This document shows, in pieces, positions 52,084 through 61,579 of a stretch of DNA of 64,000 nucleotides. Origin of the DNA: an uncultured Acidobacteriota bacterium (lineage in GTDB: Bacteria > Acidobacteriota > Terriglobia > Bryobacterales > Bryobacteraceae). The position numbers and the translations under genes are program-made. Below the pieces are notes generated by a model. That model was given only the letters and a program-made list of their open reading frames with translations, ran no database searches and was not told where the DNA came from. The stretch is from positions 91,573 to 155,572 of the forward strand of contig CADEFM010000012.1 of assembly GCA_902826605.1 (NCBI GenBank), in the 5' to 3' direction. The first letter of the stretch is position 1, and the number at the start of each line of letters is the position of its first letter.

Positions 52084-54984
52084 TCACCCCATCAGCTCGC
52101 GAATCAACACCGCAGGGTGCACTGCATGAGCGTCGCTTAAATCTTCCACTTGGTGCCGACAGGAAGTGCCAACCGCCACCAGCACGTCACCCGGTTGCAT
52201 GGCTTTCGCTGCTGGCAGCAGCTTGCGATTCGCGATTGCCGTGGAGACGTCGTAGTGATCCGCAGTGTAGCCAAATGAACCCGCCATCCCGCAGCAACCG
52301 GCGTCCAGATCCTGCACCACCGCGCCGGGAATCTTCGATAAGAGCGCCACCGATGCCTGCAACAGGCCCATCGACTTCTGATGACAATGCCCGTGCAGCA
52401 GAATTTTCTTCGGTCCTTCGCGCAAAGGCAGATCGAGCTTCGCGGCGTATTCTTCGAATAGCATCACGGCATTCGCGACCGTCTGCGCTTTCTCGCGGCG
52501 CTCGCCGCGCAATAGCGATGGGGCGTCTTCTTTGATAGCCGATAGGCAACTAGGCTCGCAGAACAGGATTTTCTCTCCGCGCGATGCGATGGGGAACAGG
52601 CCCTCAACCAACTGGCCCACGCTTTCACGCGCTTCCTTGAGCAGACCTTTCGACATTTGCGGACGGCCGCAGCAACCCGGCCGCACCACGTCGACGCGAC
52701 AACCTCCGCGCTCCAGCACTTCTACCGCAGCGATGCCGATCTCGGGATCGTAGTGGTTGGTGAAGGTATCGTTAAAAAGGGTGACACCGTTCCCGGCCGA
52801 TCGTGGCGCGCTGCGGTGTTTGGTCCATTTTTCGAAAGTGTCGCGGCGCCACTTTGGCATGCTGCGCCGCAGGTCGATACCCAATAGCTTCTTATTGAAG
52901 CCGCTGTTCGCCACCCAATTGGAAAGTGGTGCGAACGCGCTGCCCAGCGGGGCGAGTGCCGCCGCGCTTGCCAGCGCGCGTGCTTGCATGGACGTGCCGT
53001 GCTCGGCGTGATAGTGCGCCAGAAATTCGCTTTTGAAGCGCGCGACATCGACGTTTACCGGGCACTCAGCCTTACACGCGCGGCACTCCAGGCATAAATC
53101 CAGCACCTTGTAGACGCCTTCACTCGTGAGTCCCGCTTCGTCCAGTTGCCCGGACATCGCCAGGCGCAGCACGTTGGCGCGGCCGCGCGTTGCGTCGGCT
53201 TCATCTCGCGTGGCCATATAAGAAGGACACATAGTGCCGGTTAGCTTCTTACGGCAGGCCCCCACGCCGCTGCACATCTCCACTGCCCCCGCGAACCCGC
53301 CGTAGTCCGAAAAATCGAAGTACGATTCCGGACCCTTCGTGCGATACTCCGTCCCATACCGTAAGTTCGCCGTCAGGGGAGGCGTATCCACGATCTTTCC
53401 AGGATTCAAAATTCCTAGTGGATCGAATGTGCGTTTCACATCGCGAAAAGCTTCATACAGCGTGTCGCCGAACATTTTCCGCATGAACGGACCGCGCACC
53501 AGTCCGTCGCCGTGCTCTCCCGACAAAGCCCCTCCGTACTCCAGCACCAGGTCCGCAACCTTCTCTGCGATGGATTCGAACTTGCCGATACCCTCCGCGG
53601 TCTTCATGTTGATCACCGGCCGCACATGCAAGCACCCGACGGAGGCGTGCGCGTAAACTCCGGCCGTGGTTCCGTGACTGGTGACGATCGTCATGAACTT
53701 TCCGATAAATTCACTCAGCTTCTCCGGCGCCACGGCGGTATCCTCGACGAAAGAAATCGATTTCGCATCTTCCTTCATCGCCATCGACAAGCCGAGCGAC
53801 GCCTCGCGCAAGCTCCAAATACGCCCTTGCGAGGGCACGTCGAATTCCGAGCGATAAAAATATCCCAGACCGCGCTCGCGCAAATCTGCCTCAAGCGCTT
53901 TCATACGCGGAGGTAATTCTTCCTTGTGGTCCGCGTACATCTCCACGCACAACGTGGCCGCCGGATCGCCTTCAACGTACGCGCTGCGTATCCGTTCCAA
54001 TCCCACGTTCTGTTTTGTGTGGTTGAGAATGGCGCGGTCCATCACCTCTACCGCGGAAGGTGTGTGTGTCAAAATCACAGGCGATGCCGAAAGCGATTCC
54101 AGTAAATCGTGGAACCCGATCACCATCACGGCCTTGGCCTTGGGAAGGGGAACCAGCCGCAACTTCGCTTCCAACACTACGCCCAGTGTGCCCTCCGATC
54201 CAACCATGATTTTGGCCAAATTCACAGGAGCGTCCGGATTCACGAATTCATCCAGGTTGTACCCGCCCACGCGGCGGAGAATCTTGGGGTAGCGGCGGTC
54301 GATTTCTTCGCGATGTTCATCGGCCAATCGCAATACGGTTTCATAGCAATGGGATTCTATAGTGTTGCCGGTGGGGACCGCGCTGCGCGGCATGTCGCGG
54401 AAGTGCGCGATGCTGCCGTCGGAGAGCGCCACCACTTGTTCTATGACGTGATCGATGGTCTTGCCATAGATCACGCTGCGCGCGCCGCAGGAATTGTTTC
54501 CCATCATGCCGCCCACGGTGGCGCGGCTGGCTGTCGAAATATCCGGTGCGAAGCGCACCCCCAGATGCGCAAGTTGGGCATTGAGCTCATCCAGTACGAT
54601 ACCCGGCTGCACGCGCACCCAGCGCTCGTCCGCATTGATCTCAAGAATGCGGTTATAGTATTTCGAAATATCGATCTGCAATCCTTCGCCGATCGATTGC
54701 CCGCCTTGCGCCGTGCCTCCTCCGCGCATGACCAGAGGGCAGCGGAAACGATGGCAGACTTTGACCGCATGGACGATATCCTCGCGCGTCTTGGGAATCA
54801 CCACGCCCAGCGGTTTGATCTTATAAACACTTGCATCGGTGGAATAGAGCGCACGTGAAAGTTCATCCCAGCGGACCTCGCCCTGGAAGCCGCTCTCTAT
54901 TTCCCGGCGGAATGCCGGCATATCCACTAACGCAACGTTGGCTTGCGCCACTGGCGTGCCGTTCGCGAGTTGAACCAGGCTCAC
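52084..54984 (-). CDS. FAD-linked oxidase fused to Fe-S/CCG domains (2-hydroxyacid dehydrogenase-like)
   Basis: A 966-residue fusion. Residues ~40-270 are a FAD_binding_4 (VAO-type) domain (GGGTAQGGQSIG, VGGMMGNNSCGARSV). The FAD-oxidase C-terminal domain follows to ~550 (SGEHGDGLVRGPFM). Then comes a 4Fe-4S module with CLECRACKAECP and two CCG-type cysteine domains (CGRPQMSK, HGHCHQKS, DAGCCGMAGSFG). This combines GlcD-like and GlpC-like parts, as in D-2-hydroxyacid/D-lactate dehydrogenases feeding the quinone pool. Its ATG overlaps the stop of the upstream aminotransferase. Confidence 0.92.
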   Translation of the reverse strand: MSLVQLANGTPVAQANVALVDMPAFRREIESGFQGEVRWDELSRALYSTDASVYKIKPLGVVIPKTREDIVHAVKVCHRFRCPLVMRGGGTAQGGQSIGEGLQIDISKYYNRILEINADERWVRVQPGIVLDELNAQLAHLGVRFAPDISTASRATVGGMMGNNSCGARSVIYGKTIDHVIEQVVALSDGSIAHFRDMPRSAVPTGNTIESHCYETVLRLADEHREEIDRRYPKILRRVGGYNLDEFVNPDAPVNLAKIMVGSEGTLGVVLEAKLRLVPLPKAKAVMVIGFHDLLESLSASPVILTHTPSAVEVMDRAILNHTKQNVGLERIRSAYVEGDPAATLCVEMYADHKEELPPRMKALEADLRERGLGYFYRSEFDVPSQGRIWSLREASLGLSMAMKEDAKSISFVEDTAVAPEKLSEFIGKFMTIVTSHGTTAGVYAHASVGCLHVRPVINMKTAEGIGKFESIAEKVADLVLEYGGALSGEHGDGLVRGPFMRKMFGDTLYEAFRDVKRTFDPLGILNPGKIVDTPPLTANLRYGTEYRTKGPESYFDFSDYGGFAGAVEMCSGVGACRKKLTGTMCPSYMATRDEADATRGRANVLRLAMSGQLDEAGLTSEGVYKVLDLCLECRACKAECPVNVDVARFKSEFLAHYHAEHGTSMQARALASAAALAPLGSAFAPLSNWVANSGFNKKLLGIDLRRSMPKWRRDTFEKWTKHRSAPRSAGNGVTLFNDTFTNHYDPEIGIAAVEVLERGGCRVDVVRPGCCGRPQMSKGLLKEARESVGQLVEGLFPIASRGEKILFCEPSCLSAIKEDAPSLLRGERREKAQTVANAVMLFEEYAAKLDLPLREGPKKILLHGHCHQKSMGLLQASVALLSKIPGAVVQDLDAGCCGMAGSFGYTADHYDVSTAIANRKLLPAAKAMQPGDVLVAVGTSCRHQVEDLSDAHAVHPAVLIRELMG

Positions 54985-56186
54985 TGCACAGCCTCCCCAA
55001 TGCGAATCAATCCCTCACGCAGCGCCGCCAAGCCCATTTCCAGCACCTTGCCGCCGGAACCAAACGAAACGCGCAGCATGCCCTCGGCCCCCGGCCCGTA
55101 CACAGATCCGTGCACTACGGCGATACCGTGCTCATTCATCAGGCGTCGCCGAAGATCGATCGAAGGCAACCCCAACCCTCGTGCGTCTATCATCGCGAAG
55201 AACCCGCCTTCCGGCGCCATCGGCCGCACGCCCGGAATATCCTGCAGGCTCGCGATCACGTGTTCGCGCCGGCGCGCGTACTCCAGGCGCATCTCCTCCA
55301 CGCAATCCCGCGGACCGGACAGGGCTACCGCCGCCGCGTCCTGAATAAACGTGGCAGCGCCACGGCTGGATTGCGCCAGCACCATCAGCATGGCGTCAAT
55401 CAGCGCCGCAGGACCCGCGCAATAACCCACGCGCCAGCCGGTCATCGCATAAGTTTTCGAAAGACCATTGATGAGCACCGCGCGTTCGCGCAGTTCCGGA
55501 ACGGCGGCCAGTGCCGAGATGTGTTTCGCGCCGTCAAACAGAATGGCTTCGTAGATTTCATCCGTCAAAAGCACCACATCACGCCGAATGCAAAAACGCC
55601 CAATGCCTTCCAGTTCCGCCCGTGTTAGCACGGTCCCCACGGGATTCCACGGCGTGTTGATCATCAGAACGCGTACGGCCGGCGTCCATGCCGCCTCCAG
55701 AGCTTCTTCAGACAGCCCAAATCGTCCGTTTACGGACTGCGTACGCACTCTGCGAATCGCTCCACCGCACAGCAGAACCGGAGAGTTGTAGGCGTCATAC
55801 ACTGGATCTGGCAGCATCACTTCATCGCCTTCCCGCAGCACTGCCGTGAGAGCCGCGTAGATCCCGGACGTGGCGCCCGTAGTGCCTATGATTTCCGTCG
55901 CCGGATCGTACCGCAAGCCATTATCGCGTTGCAGTTTTAATGCGATAGCGTCGCGAAACGTCGATTCGCCGCGGTTGTCGGGATAACCCGTGCGCCCCGC
56001 CGCCAATGCGCGAGTACATGCTTCTATCACGTGCGCTGGCGTCCGGAAATCAGGTTCGCCGCGCACTAGGCGCAGAACGGTCTTGCCTTGCGCTTCACAC
56101 TCGCGAATTTCCGCCTGGATGGCGTTAATGGACGTGGGACGGAGCGCGGACAGTCGTTCAGATAACGAGATCGGATGAGTTACCAC
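54981..56186 (-). CDS. Class I/II PLP-dependent aminotransferase
   Basis: A ~401-residue aminotransferase. GEPDFRTPAHV binds substrate, NTPWNPVGTVLT and the Asp in LTDEIYEAI bind PLP, and the Schiff-base Lys is in INGLSKTYAMTGWRVGY. The start is probably GTG 56186 (VTHPISLSERL); a TTG at 56204 would add six residues. It couples by ATGA into the FAD/Fe-S oxidase. The pair may convert an amino acid to a 2-keto acid and handle the matching 2-hydroxy acid; this is inference. Confidence 0.9.
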   Translation of the reverse strand: MVTHPISLSERLSALRPTSINAIQAEIRECEAQGKTVLRLVRGEPDFRTPAHVIEACTRALAAGRTGYPDNRGESTFRDAIALKLQRDNGLRYDPATEIIGTTGATSGIYAALTAVLREGDEVMLPDPVYDAYNSPVLLCGGAIRRVRTQSVNGRFGLSEEALEAAWTPAVRVLMINTPWNPVGTVLTRAELEGIGRFCIRRDVVLLTDEIYEAILFDGAKHISALAAVPELRERAVLINGLSKTYAMTGWRVGYCAGPAALIDAMLMVLAQSSRGAATFIQDAAAVALSGPRDCVEEMRLEYARRREHVIASLQDIPGVRPMAPEGGFFAMIDARGLGLPSIDLRRRLMNEHGIAVVHGSVYGPGAEGMLRVSFGSGGKVLEMGLAALREGLIRIGEAVQ

Positions 56187-56233
56187 AATCCCGGAGAATA
56201 GCAAACCCCCGCATCCGTAACAACTAAACGCTA

Positions 56234-56815
56234 TTATTTCTCAGCATCAGTCAGAGAGTCGGGTCTCATGAATGGCATGACGGCATCGATGGATGCCCGT
56301 CCGGTCTCAATGAAGTCCACGCCATCCGCGGTGATCGTTAACGTGCTCTTGTCGTTCACGCTGACCAGACCCCGCAGCTTCAAATACCAGAGCGCGAAAT
56401 CCAGCTCTTCTTCCTTGCACACCAGCATTTTTTCGACCTGCCGCATCAGCAAACCCGGTTTTAACGGATTCACCCGGCGGCGGTCGCACAGAATGCACAA
56501 CAGCGCGCTCCGCAGTCCAGCATCCCTTGCAAAGGATTCAAAAAACGCCACCCCGCTGAATCTCGGAGCGTCAGCCTCCGCGCCAATTCCTTTGACATTG
56601 TCGAACTCTTTGCGAAGCGCAGGGTCGGATAGAATTTCATAGGCCAGGGTGACGGCTTCATACTGATCGAAATCCCCTGTCTCTAGATTGCGTTCCGGAT
56701 GATACTTTTCGGCGAGCTTAGCATACGCTCGCTGAATGGTTTCGGAATCGCATCGTGTTTCAACACCCAGAATCTGATAGTGATCTTGATATTTTCCGGC
56801 GATGGTTGCTGACAT
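56234..56815 (-). CDS. J-domain protein with altered HPD motif and winged-helix-like C-terminus
   Basis: A 193-residue protein. Residues ~10-75 are a J-domain (YQILGVETRCDSETIQRAYAK), but the invariant HPD is H39-P40-E41. The C-terminal ~100 residues (LMRQVEKMLVCKEEELDFALWYLKLRGLV) look like a winged helix, ending TLTITADGVDFIETG. The Asp of HPD is needed for Hsp70 ATPase stimulation in known cases, so coupling to DnaK is doubtful. It may act as a regulator or adaptor. It sits alone. Confidence 0.85.
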   Translation of the reverse strand: MSATIAGKYQDHYQILGVETRCDSETIQRAYAKLAEKYHPERNLETGDFDQYEAVTLAYEILSDPALRKEFDNVKGIGAEADAPRFSGVAFFESFARDAGLRSALLCILCDRRRVNPLKPGLLMRQVEKMLVCKEEELDFALWYLKLRGLVSVNDKSTLTITADGVDFIETGRASIDAVMPFMRPDSLTDAEK

Positions 56816-57228
56816 GGAATCCCCATTCTAGCCGGGTCTTGCGCGCCTCAACCCTCGGTAAATTACAGTGATTTGGCACTGCGGTTCGCCTTACGGCTGA
56901 CATAGGCTTTCCCTTCTTGGCCCACTACTTAGCCGTCCACAGTCCAAGCTGCGCCGAGTTGAGGGCTTACGTTGTAGGCAAGAAGCCGGGTGTTGGTCTC
57001 GCACAGTACCGGCTCACCAAAGTTCCGGCATTCTAGACCCTGCCGGAGCAGCGTTAAGGCTTCCCGCCAGGGAGGAAATGGGTGATTCAAGTCGCGCAAA
57101 GCTTGTGAAAAAAGAGGGCGACACAACGGCCGGACGTTGCCTTCCGATAGTGGCAACAAGGGGCCCCGAACGAACGAAAGGGAGCGGTAGTGGTCAAGTT
57201 TGAACTGAGTTCCTGTATTCTTTAGGAT
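56816..57228. other. 413-bp intergenic region
   Basis: No gene is supported. A minus-strand frame (56929-57360) has no ribosome-binding site and overlaps the TonB_C-like gene. Its last ~65 residues (for example FPPWREALTLLRQGL) could be a remnant of a degraded gene. Nothing else is recognisable. Confidence 0.4.
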
Positions 57229-57627
57229 ATGCGGACGTTCCTTTGCTTCGTGATGGGTATTATGTCTGTCTTCGGGCAGGACTGGACGCCAACAAGGGTT
57301 GTGGCGATCACGGACTATGTACCTTTGGCCATCTCGGCTCGAATTTCTGGAGATGTTCAAGTGAAGTGTTTTCTCGACGCCGACGGCTCTGTTCTCCGCG
57401 CTGAAGTTCTATCTGGCCATCAAATGTTGAGAGAACAGGCTAGAAAGAACGCGCTTCTGTGGAAGTTTCAGAGGACGGCCCCTGGGGCGGACAACACCGT
57501 CACGTTAAATTATCAATATCGCGTTGAAGGTGAACTACAAGATAAGACGTATCCTGGGCATACTGTCTTTTTGGTAGATATTCCAAACACGATCCAAATT
57601 ATTGCTCCCCCCGCCTGGATTCACTAG
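57229..57627 (+). CDS. Small secreted TonB C-terminal-like protein
   Basis: A 132-residue protein with signal peptide MRTFLCFVMGIMSVFGQ. The mature part fits a single TonB_C-like domain: GDVQVKCFLDADGSVLRAEVLSGHQMLREQARKNALLWKFQR, then a final strand TVTLNYQYRVEG. It has no membrane anchor or Pro-rich spacer, so it is not a full TonB energiser. Such orphan domains are common in Acidobacteria. AGGAT precedes the ATG. Confidence 0.8.
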   Translation: MRTFLCFVMGIMSVFGQDWTPTRVVAITDYVPLAISARISGDVQVKCFLDADGSVLRAEVLSGHQMLREQARKNALLWKFQRTAPGADNTVTLNYQYRVEGELQDKTYPGHTVFLVDIPNTIQIIAPPAWIH

Positions 57628-57747
57628 GGCTTACGCAGCTCTTTCTAACCCCCGTTCATCGGCTTCCAGCAACGCGACCAAGTCCGACACATCCCACAAC
57701 CAAGAGAGCGCATCCCAAGACTGCCAGGCTTGCTACCATTACTGTTG

Positions 57748-58611
57748 ATGAAGGTGATTGCCGCGCTTGCCGCGCTGGTTATAGCAAGCAGTCAAGCCGC
57801 GCCCGGGGACTATGCCGGTATGATCGCTGCATGGCGTGCGGACCGCGAAGCACGCTTAAAGGCGGAGTATGGCTGGCTCACCGTGGTCGGCTTGCACTGG
57901 CTAAAGGAAGGCGAAAATCGCGTCGGGTCCGAACCCGGCGTCCAAGTCCCCCTTCCCGCCTCGGCGCCGAAGCGCGTAGGAGTGATCACCCTGAAAAACG
58001 GTGTTGCTCGGTTCGTCCCCGGCAGTTCGCCGGTGCTCACGCGGGGTAAACCAGCCGGCGCCATGAATCTGAAGCCCGATACCTCGCCCGACTACGATAC
58101 CCTCGATGTTGGCCCCGTCCGTTTTTTTGTGATCCAGCGCGAAAACCGCATCGGCGTGCGTGTGAAGGACAACCAGAGTGAAGCGCGGCGACAGTTTCGC
58201 GGCTTGAAGTGGTACCCGGTGGACCCTTCATGGCGTGTGCGCGCAAAATTCGTGCCGTGGGATAAGCCGCACACGCTGACCTTCGATACGGAAATCGGGA
58301 CCAAGGAACCCGAGCCCAGCCCCGGCTACGTCACGTTCACGCGCGCCGGCAAAGAGTATCGCCTGGAGCCGGTAGTGGAAGAGGACCACCTGTGGTTCGT
58401 CATGCGCGACCAGACCAGCGGTAAGAGCACCTATGCTGCCTCGCGATTCCTGTATGTGCCCATGCCCAAGGATGGTTACGTGGACCTGGATTTCAACAAG
58501 GCGGAGAACCCTCCCTGCGTTTTTACCGCATTCGCCACCTGTCCTCTGCCACCTCCGCAGAACCGGCTGGCTCTGCCGGTGACGGCGGGGGAGATGCTGT
58601 ACGCACACTAA
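57748..58611 (+). CDS. DUF1684 protein, secreted
   Basis: A 287-residue protein from the ATG at 57748 with signal peptide MKVIAALAALVIASSQAA. DUF1684 signatures are WLTVVGLHWLKEGENRVGS near the N-terminus, FRGLKWYPVDPSWRVRAKF in the middle, and the C-terminal VDLDFNKAENPPCVFTAFATCPLPPPQNRLALPV. The family role is unknown. It converges on the PhnB-like gene, 4 bp away. Confidence 0.9.
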   Translation: MKVIAALAALVIASSQAAPGDYAGMIAAWRADREARLKAEYGWLTVVGLHWLKEGENRVGSEPGVQVPLPASAPKRVGVITLKNGVARFVPGSSPVLTRGKPAGAMNLKPDTSPDYDTLDVGPVRFFVIQRENRIGVRVKDNQSEARRQFRGLKWYPVDPSWRVRAKFVPWDKPHTLTFDTEIGTKEPEPSPGYVTFTRAGKEYRLEPVVEEDHLWFVMRDQTSGKSTYAASRFLYVPMPKDGYVDLDFNKAENPPCVFTAFATCPLPPPQNRLALPVTAGEMLYAH

Positions 58612-58615
58612 CGCC

Positions 58616-59101
58616 CTAGCTCTGCCGATAGGCCTGTTGCAATCCGGCGACGTCGAGTTTTTTCATTTTCAGCATCGCCTTCATGGCGCGCTGCGATTTT
58701 TCGACGTCCTTGTCTTGCAGCATCTCAAACAGGACGACTGGGACGATTTGCCACGACAAGCCGAATTTGTCCTTCACCCAGCCGCACTGAACTTCTTGTC
58801 CGCCGTCCGAAAGCTTCTCCCAGTAATAGTCCACTTCTTCCTGCGTGTCGCAATTCACAACCAACGAGATCGCCTCGGTGAATTTGAAGTACGGGCCGCC
58901 GTTCAACGCCGTGAGGGGTTGTCCATCCAGCTCGAATGAGATCGTCAGCACGCTCCCGGCCGGACCAGGTCCTGCTTCGCCATAGCGGGTGATCGCTCCG
59001 ACTTTGGAGTTTGGGAAAATGGAGGTATAGAAATTTACGGCGTCCTCCGCTTGGCGGTCAAACCATAGGCATGGGTGGATGCGTTGAAAGCGTTGGGTCA
59101 T
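58616..59101 (-). CDS. PhnB-like VOC protein
   Basis: A 161-residue protein of the PhnB / 3-dmu-9_3-mt family. IHPCLWFDRQAEDAVNFYTSIFPNSKV opens it; GGPYFKFTEAISLVVNCDTQEEVDYYWEKL and CGWVKDKFGLSWQIVP complete the family pattern. These are small VOC-fold proteins of unknown catalytic role. GGAGG lies 7 bases before the ATG. Confidence 0.92.
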   Translation of the reverse strand: MTQRFQRIHPCLWFDRQAEDAVNFYTSIFPNSKVGAITRYGEAGPGPAGSVLTISFELDGQPLTALNGGPYFKFTEAISLVVNCDTQEEVDYYWEKLSDGGQEVQCGWVKDKFGLSWQIVPVVLFEMLQDKDVEKSQRAMKAMLKMKKLDVAGLQQAYRQS

Positions 59102-59121
59102 TACAGTCCTCCGAATAAATC

Positions 59122-59160
59122 AACGCCGCGCCTGGACCTCCTGGTCACAGGCGCGGCGTT
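59122..59160 (-). terminator. Terminator hairpin after the cytochrome/propeller gene
   Basis: A perfect 13-bp stem (59122-59134 with 59148-59160) and a 13-base loop start 21 bp after the stop of the minus-strand gene at 59181. Read on the minus strand it is followed by GATTTATT, a weak T-rich tail. Confidence 0.65.
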
Positions 59161-59180
59161 AAACACGAAGCTATACAGTT

Positions 59181-61355
59181 TTATCGGGCCAGCGGATCCG
59201 GCCGCAACTGGAACTTCACCACTCGGCTGGACGTGCCCTTACCCGTTTCGCTGTGGAATGGCGCACGCGTGGCCCAGGTGGACCACAAGCCCTTGCCTTT
59301 CCATCCTGCGTTGGGATCGTCAATGCGGCCATCCATGCCTTTCGCGAAGAATCCGGTCGGATAGGGAACCCGCAGTACGGTCCACTTGCCCGTCGACGGA
59401 TTCAACGCCAGCAGCGAATCCGAATTGTTGCCCGTCGCGATCGGCGTGTTTCGGCCCAGGCCGAACGTGTCGAACTGGTCGACCCAGTCATAGTAATGCG
59501 AATCGGCGCTGCCGGAATCCGTTACGCCCCTCAACTGCGGGCCGGGCGAAGTATACAGCGTGAAGCCTTCCGGACAATGCTGCCCGGTAGCCTTTGGGCC
59601 ATTGAGCGCCCCTTTGCACTTAGTGCGGTCAAAGCTGGCTAGGTGTCCGCTCGCCAGCACGGTCCACACCACGCCATTGCGGTCGATGTCCAACCCGCGC
59701 GGCCCATACCCCTGTACGGGAGCATTCGGATTCTCCCATGGAAATTCGTATACTTCCGCGAGTGAAGTCTCCGGGGGATTGGAACCAGGAGCAAGACGCA
59801 CCACCGAACCGGGGAATCCTAGCACGGTGCCCCAAACGGATCCATCTTTCGGGCTCACGGTAACCCCATAGAACGCGCCATTAAAGCGTTTGTCTTTGGC
59901 CGGATCGGTCGCCTTGTCGGCTTCCACATAGGCGTCCCTTTTGCCGTTGCCGTTGGTGTCCAGAATCAGCGCCGTCCAGCCCTGAGATTTCTGGGCATCG
60001 TGTGTTTCATCCCACATCTTCGTATTGAGCCAGCCCACCACGCCGCCGCCGCCGCCGCTCGAAGTCCACAGCGTGTGGTTAGCGTCCTCGGCGAACGTAA
60101 GGTGATGCGTGCCGAAGCACGTATCGATGTGAGTCAGTTCTTCGGTCTTCGGATCGTACACCGCCAGGTGCCGCCCTGCATTGTCCACGGGCGTCGCTTT
60201 CGCCGAAGGATGGTTGGATCCCCCACGGCAGAACGCCGGATTCTCCGGGCCGCGAATGACGGAGGTCAGCCACAGCCGTCCCTTATGATCCAGCATCGGG
60301 TTGTGCACATTGGCCTTGCTGTTCCAGATGACTTCGTCGCCCCAATAGGGCGAAGGCCGTGGCATATTCGGAGGCACCACCGGCGTGTTCGCATCGCGCA
60401 CCTTCAGCGGAATGCGGCTGGCCGTGTTTGTTACGGGATCCAGCACCGGCGTAAAGTCCGCGCTCAATTCCAGCGCACCGTAAATCTTGCCGTTCGCGTT
60501 CAACCGCGGGTTGCGGCGGTCGGTGGCAATCTCGTCGTGGAGGTAGGTGGTCGGGCTGGCCCAGTCCCACTGTGTGATCACGACATTGCGTTCCTGTCCG
60601 GCCGGCCGTGGGGGCGCTTCTTTGGGATACTTGCCCGCAGCGATGCTGTCGGTCCAATCCGCAAACATCTTCAATCCGCGCGCGCGGCCCATCTGGTTCA
60701 AGCCGCCGGCCATCTGAGCGCCGGCCTGACCGGATTGAATGCGGCGATCCCAAGCGTCCCTGGAATTGGCGAATGACCCCAGATTCTTGGGCAATTCGCG
60801 CGTGCCTTTGCCGCCGAACTGATGGCAGGACTGACAGCTATCGGTCTTTTGTAACCGCAGCCACATGGCCTGGTTCTTCATGTTTTCATTGATGCCGTTG
60901 CCATTCTGGCCCGTGCCTGGGAATTCGTTCTTGCCCGGAACCTGCATCAGCGCGTACCAGTAGTTGCCCGGATAATATTCAGCCGCAGCGCGCGGCGTTG
61001 GGGCTACCACCGCCGTGATATTTACCATTTTGCCCGGTGCGCTGGTGGTCTTCGCGGAATCGACGAGTCCATAGCCGCGCGCCCACACCGTGTAATTGGC
61101 TTTCGGCAAATCCGGAATGAGGTAACGCCCGCGATCGTCGGTGACCACGGTCTTGCTCAAACGCGTGGGCAATTCCGTGGTTTCCGCGATCACCCACACC
61201 CCTGCTTCTGGCCCTTTAGGTCCGGTTACCACGCCGCCGATGTCATCGGGGTCGATACGAACCGCCGCAGTCTGGCTCACCGCTTCGCGTGATGTGGCCA
61301 AGAACAAAGCCAAACCCGCGAAAATTGCAATACCCAACAATCTGGTTGCTCTCAT
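59181..61355 (-). CDS. Secreted multidomain c-type haem/propeller protein with carboxypeptidase-regulatory domain
   Basis: A 724-residue protein. The signal peptide covers ~1-28. A carboxypeptidase-regulatory-like beta domain (~38-120) has GRYLIPDLPKANYTVWARGYG. A single c-type haem site is C174-Q-S-C177-H178. The rest (about 300-715) is repeats like a Vgb/NHL propeller (GRLWLTSVIRGP, HTLWTSSGGGG, GVVWTVLASG). It is probably periplasmic and may oxidise an unknown substrate. GAGGAG precedes the ATG. It is monocistronic with its own terminator. Confidence 0.88.
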   Translation of the reverse strand: MRATRLLGIAIFAGLALFLATSREAVSQTAAVRIDPDDIGGVVTGPKGPEAGVWVIAETTELPTRLSKTVVTDDRGRYLIPDLPKANYTVWARGYGLVDSAKTTSAPGKMVNITAVVAPTPRAAAEYYPGNYWYALMQVPGKNEFPGTGQNGNGINENMKNQAMWLRLQKTDSCQSCHQFGGKGTRELPKNLGSFANSRDAWDRRIQSGQAGAQMAGGLNQMGRARGLKMFADWTDSIAAGKYPKEAPPRPAGQERNVVITQWDWASPTTYLHDEIATDRRNPRLNANGKIYGALELSADFTPVLDPVTNTASRIPLKVRDANTPVVPPNMPRPSPYWGDEVIWNSKANVHNPMLDHKGRLWLTSVIRGPENPAFCRGGSNHPSAKATPVDNAGRHLAVYDPKTEELTHIDTCFGTHHLTFAEDANHTLWTSSGGGGGVVGWLNTKMWDETHDAQKSQGWTALILDTNGNGKRDAYVEADKATDPAKDKRFNGAFYGVTVSPKDGSVWGTVLGFPGSVVRLAPGSNPPETSLAEVYEFPWENPNAPVQGYGPRGLDIDRNGVVWTVLASGHLASFDRTKCKGALNGPKATGQHCPEGFTLYTSPGPQLRGVTDSGSADSHYYDWVDQFDTFGLGRNTPIATGNNSDSLLALNPSTGKWTVLRVPYPTGFFAKGMDGRIDDPNAGWKGKGLWSTWATRAPFHSETGKGTSSRVVKFQLRPDPLAR

Positions 61356-61579
61356 GCGCTCCTCCTCGGAGGTGTGAAAATCATGGATCCGCCCGATAAA
61401 CGGATCGAAGGCAAGTATACATTACTGGGCGGTGAAAGTCGCCGCTCGGCCGGTCACGGACTAGCCCAAAGGCCATCCACATTGTAATCCCAAAAGTGGC
61501 ATCCCGGCTGGCCGGCGGCAACCCTTCCACCGCTGCGCGATCAGCTGCGGTAGCGGTTGAAGGGATCGCGTTGGGGTCC
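61356..61579. other. 224-bp intergenic region
   Basis: The region separates two minus-strand genes, each with its own start signals. It should hold the promoter of the cytochrome/propeller gene, but I see no clear hexamers. Confidence 0.3.

Noticed and set aside
56929..57360. 143-residue minus-strand frame
   Set aside because: It overlaps the start of the TonB_C-like gene, lacks a ribosome-binding site and has an Arg/His-rich N-terminus; at best its C-terminal part is a gene remnant.
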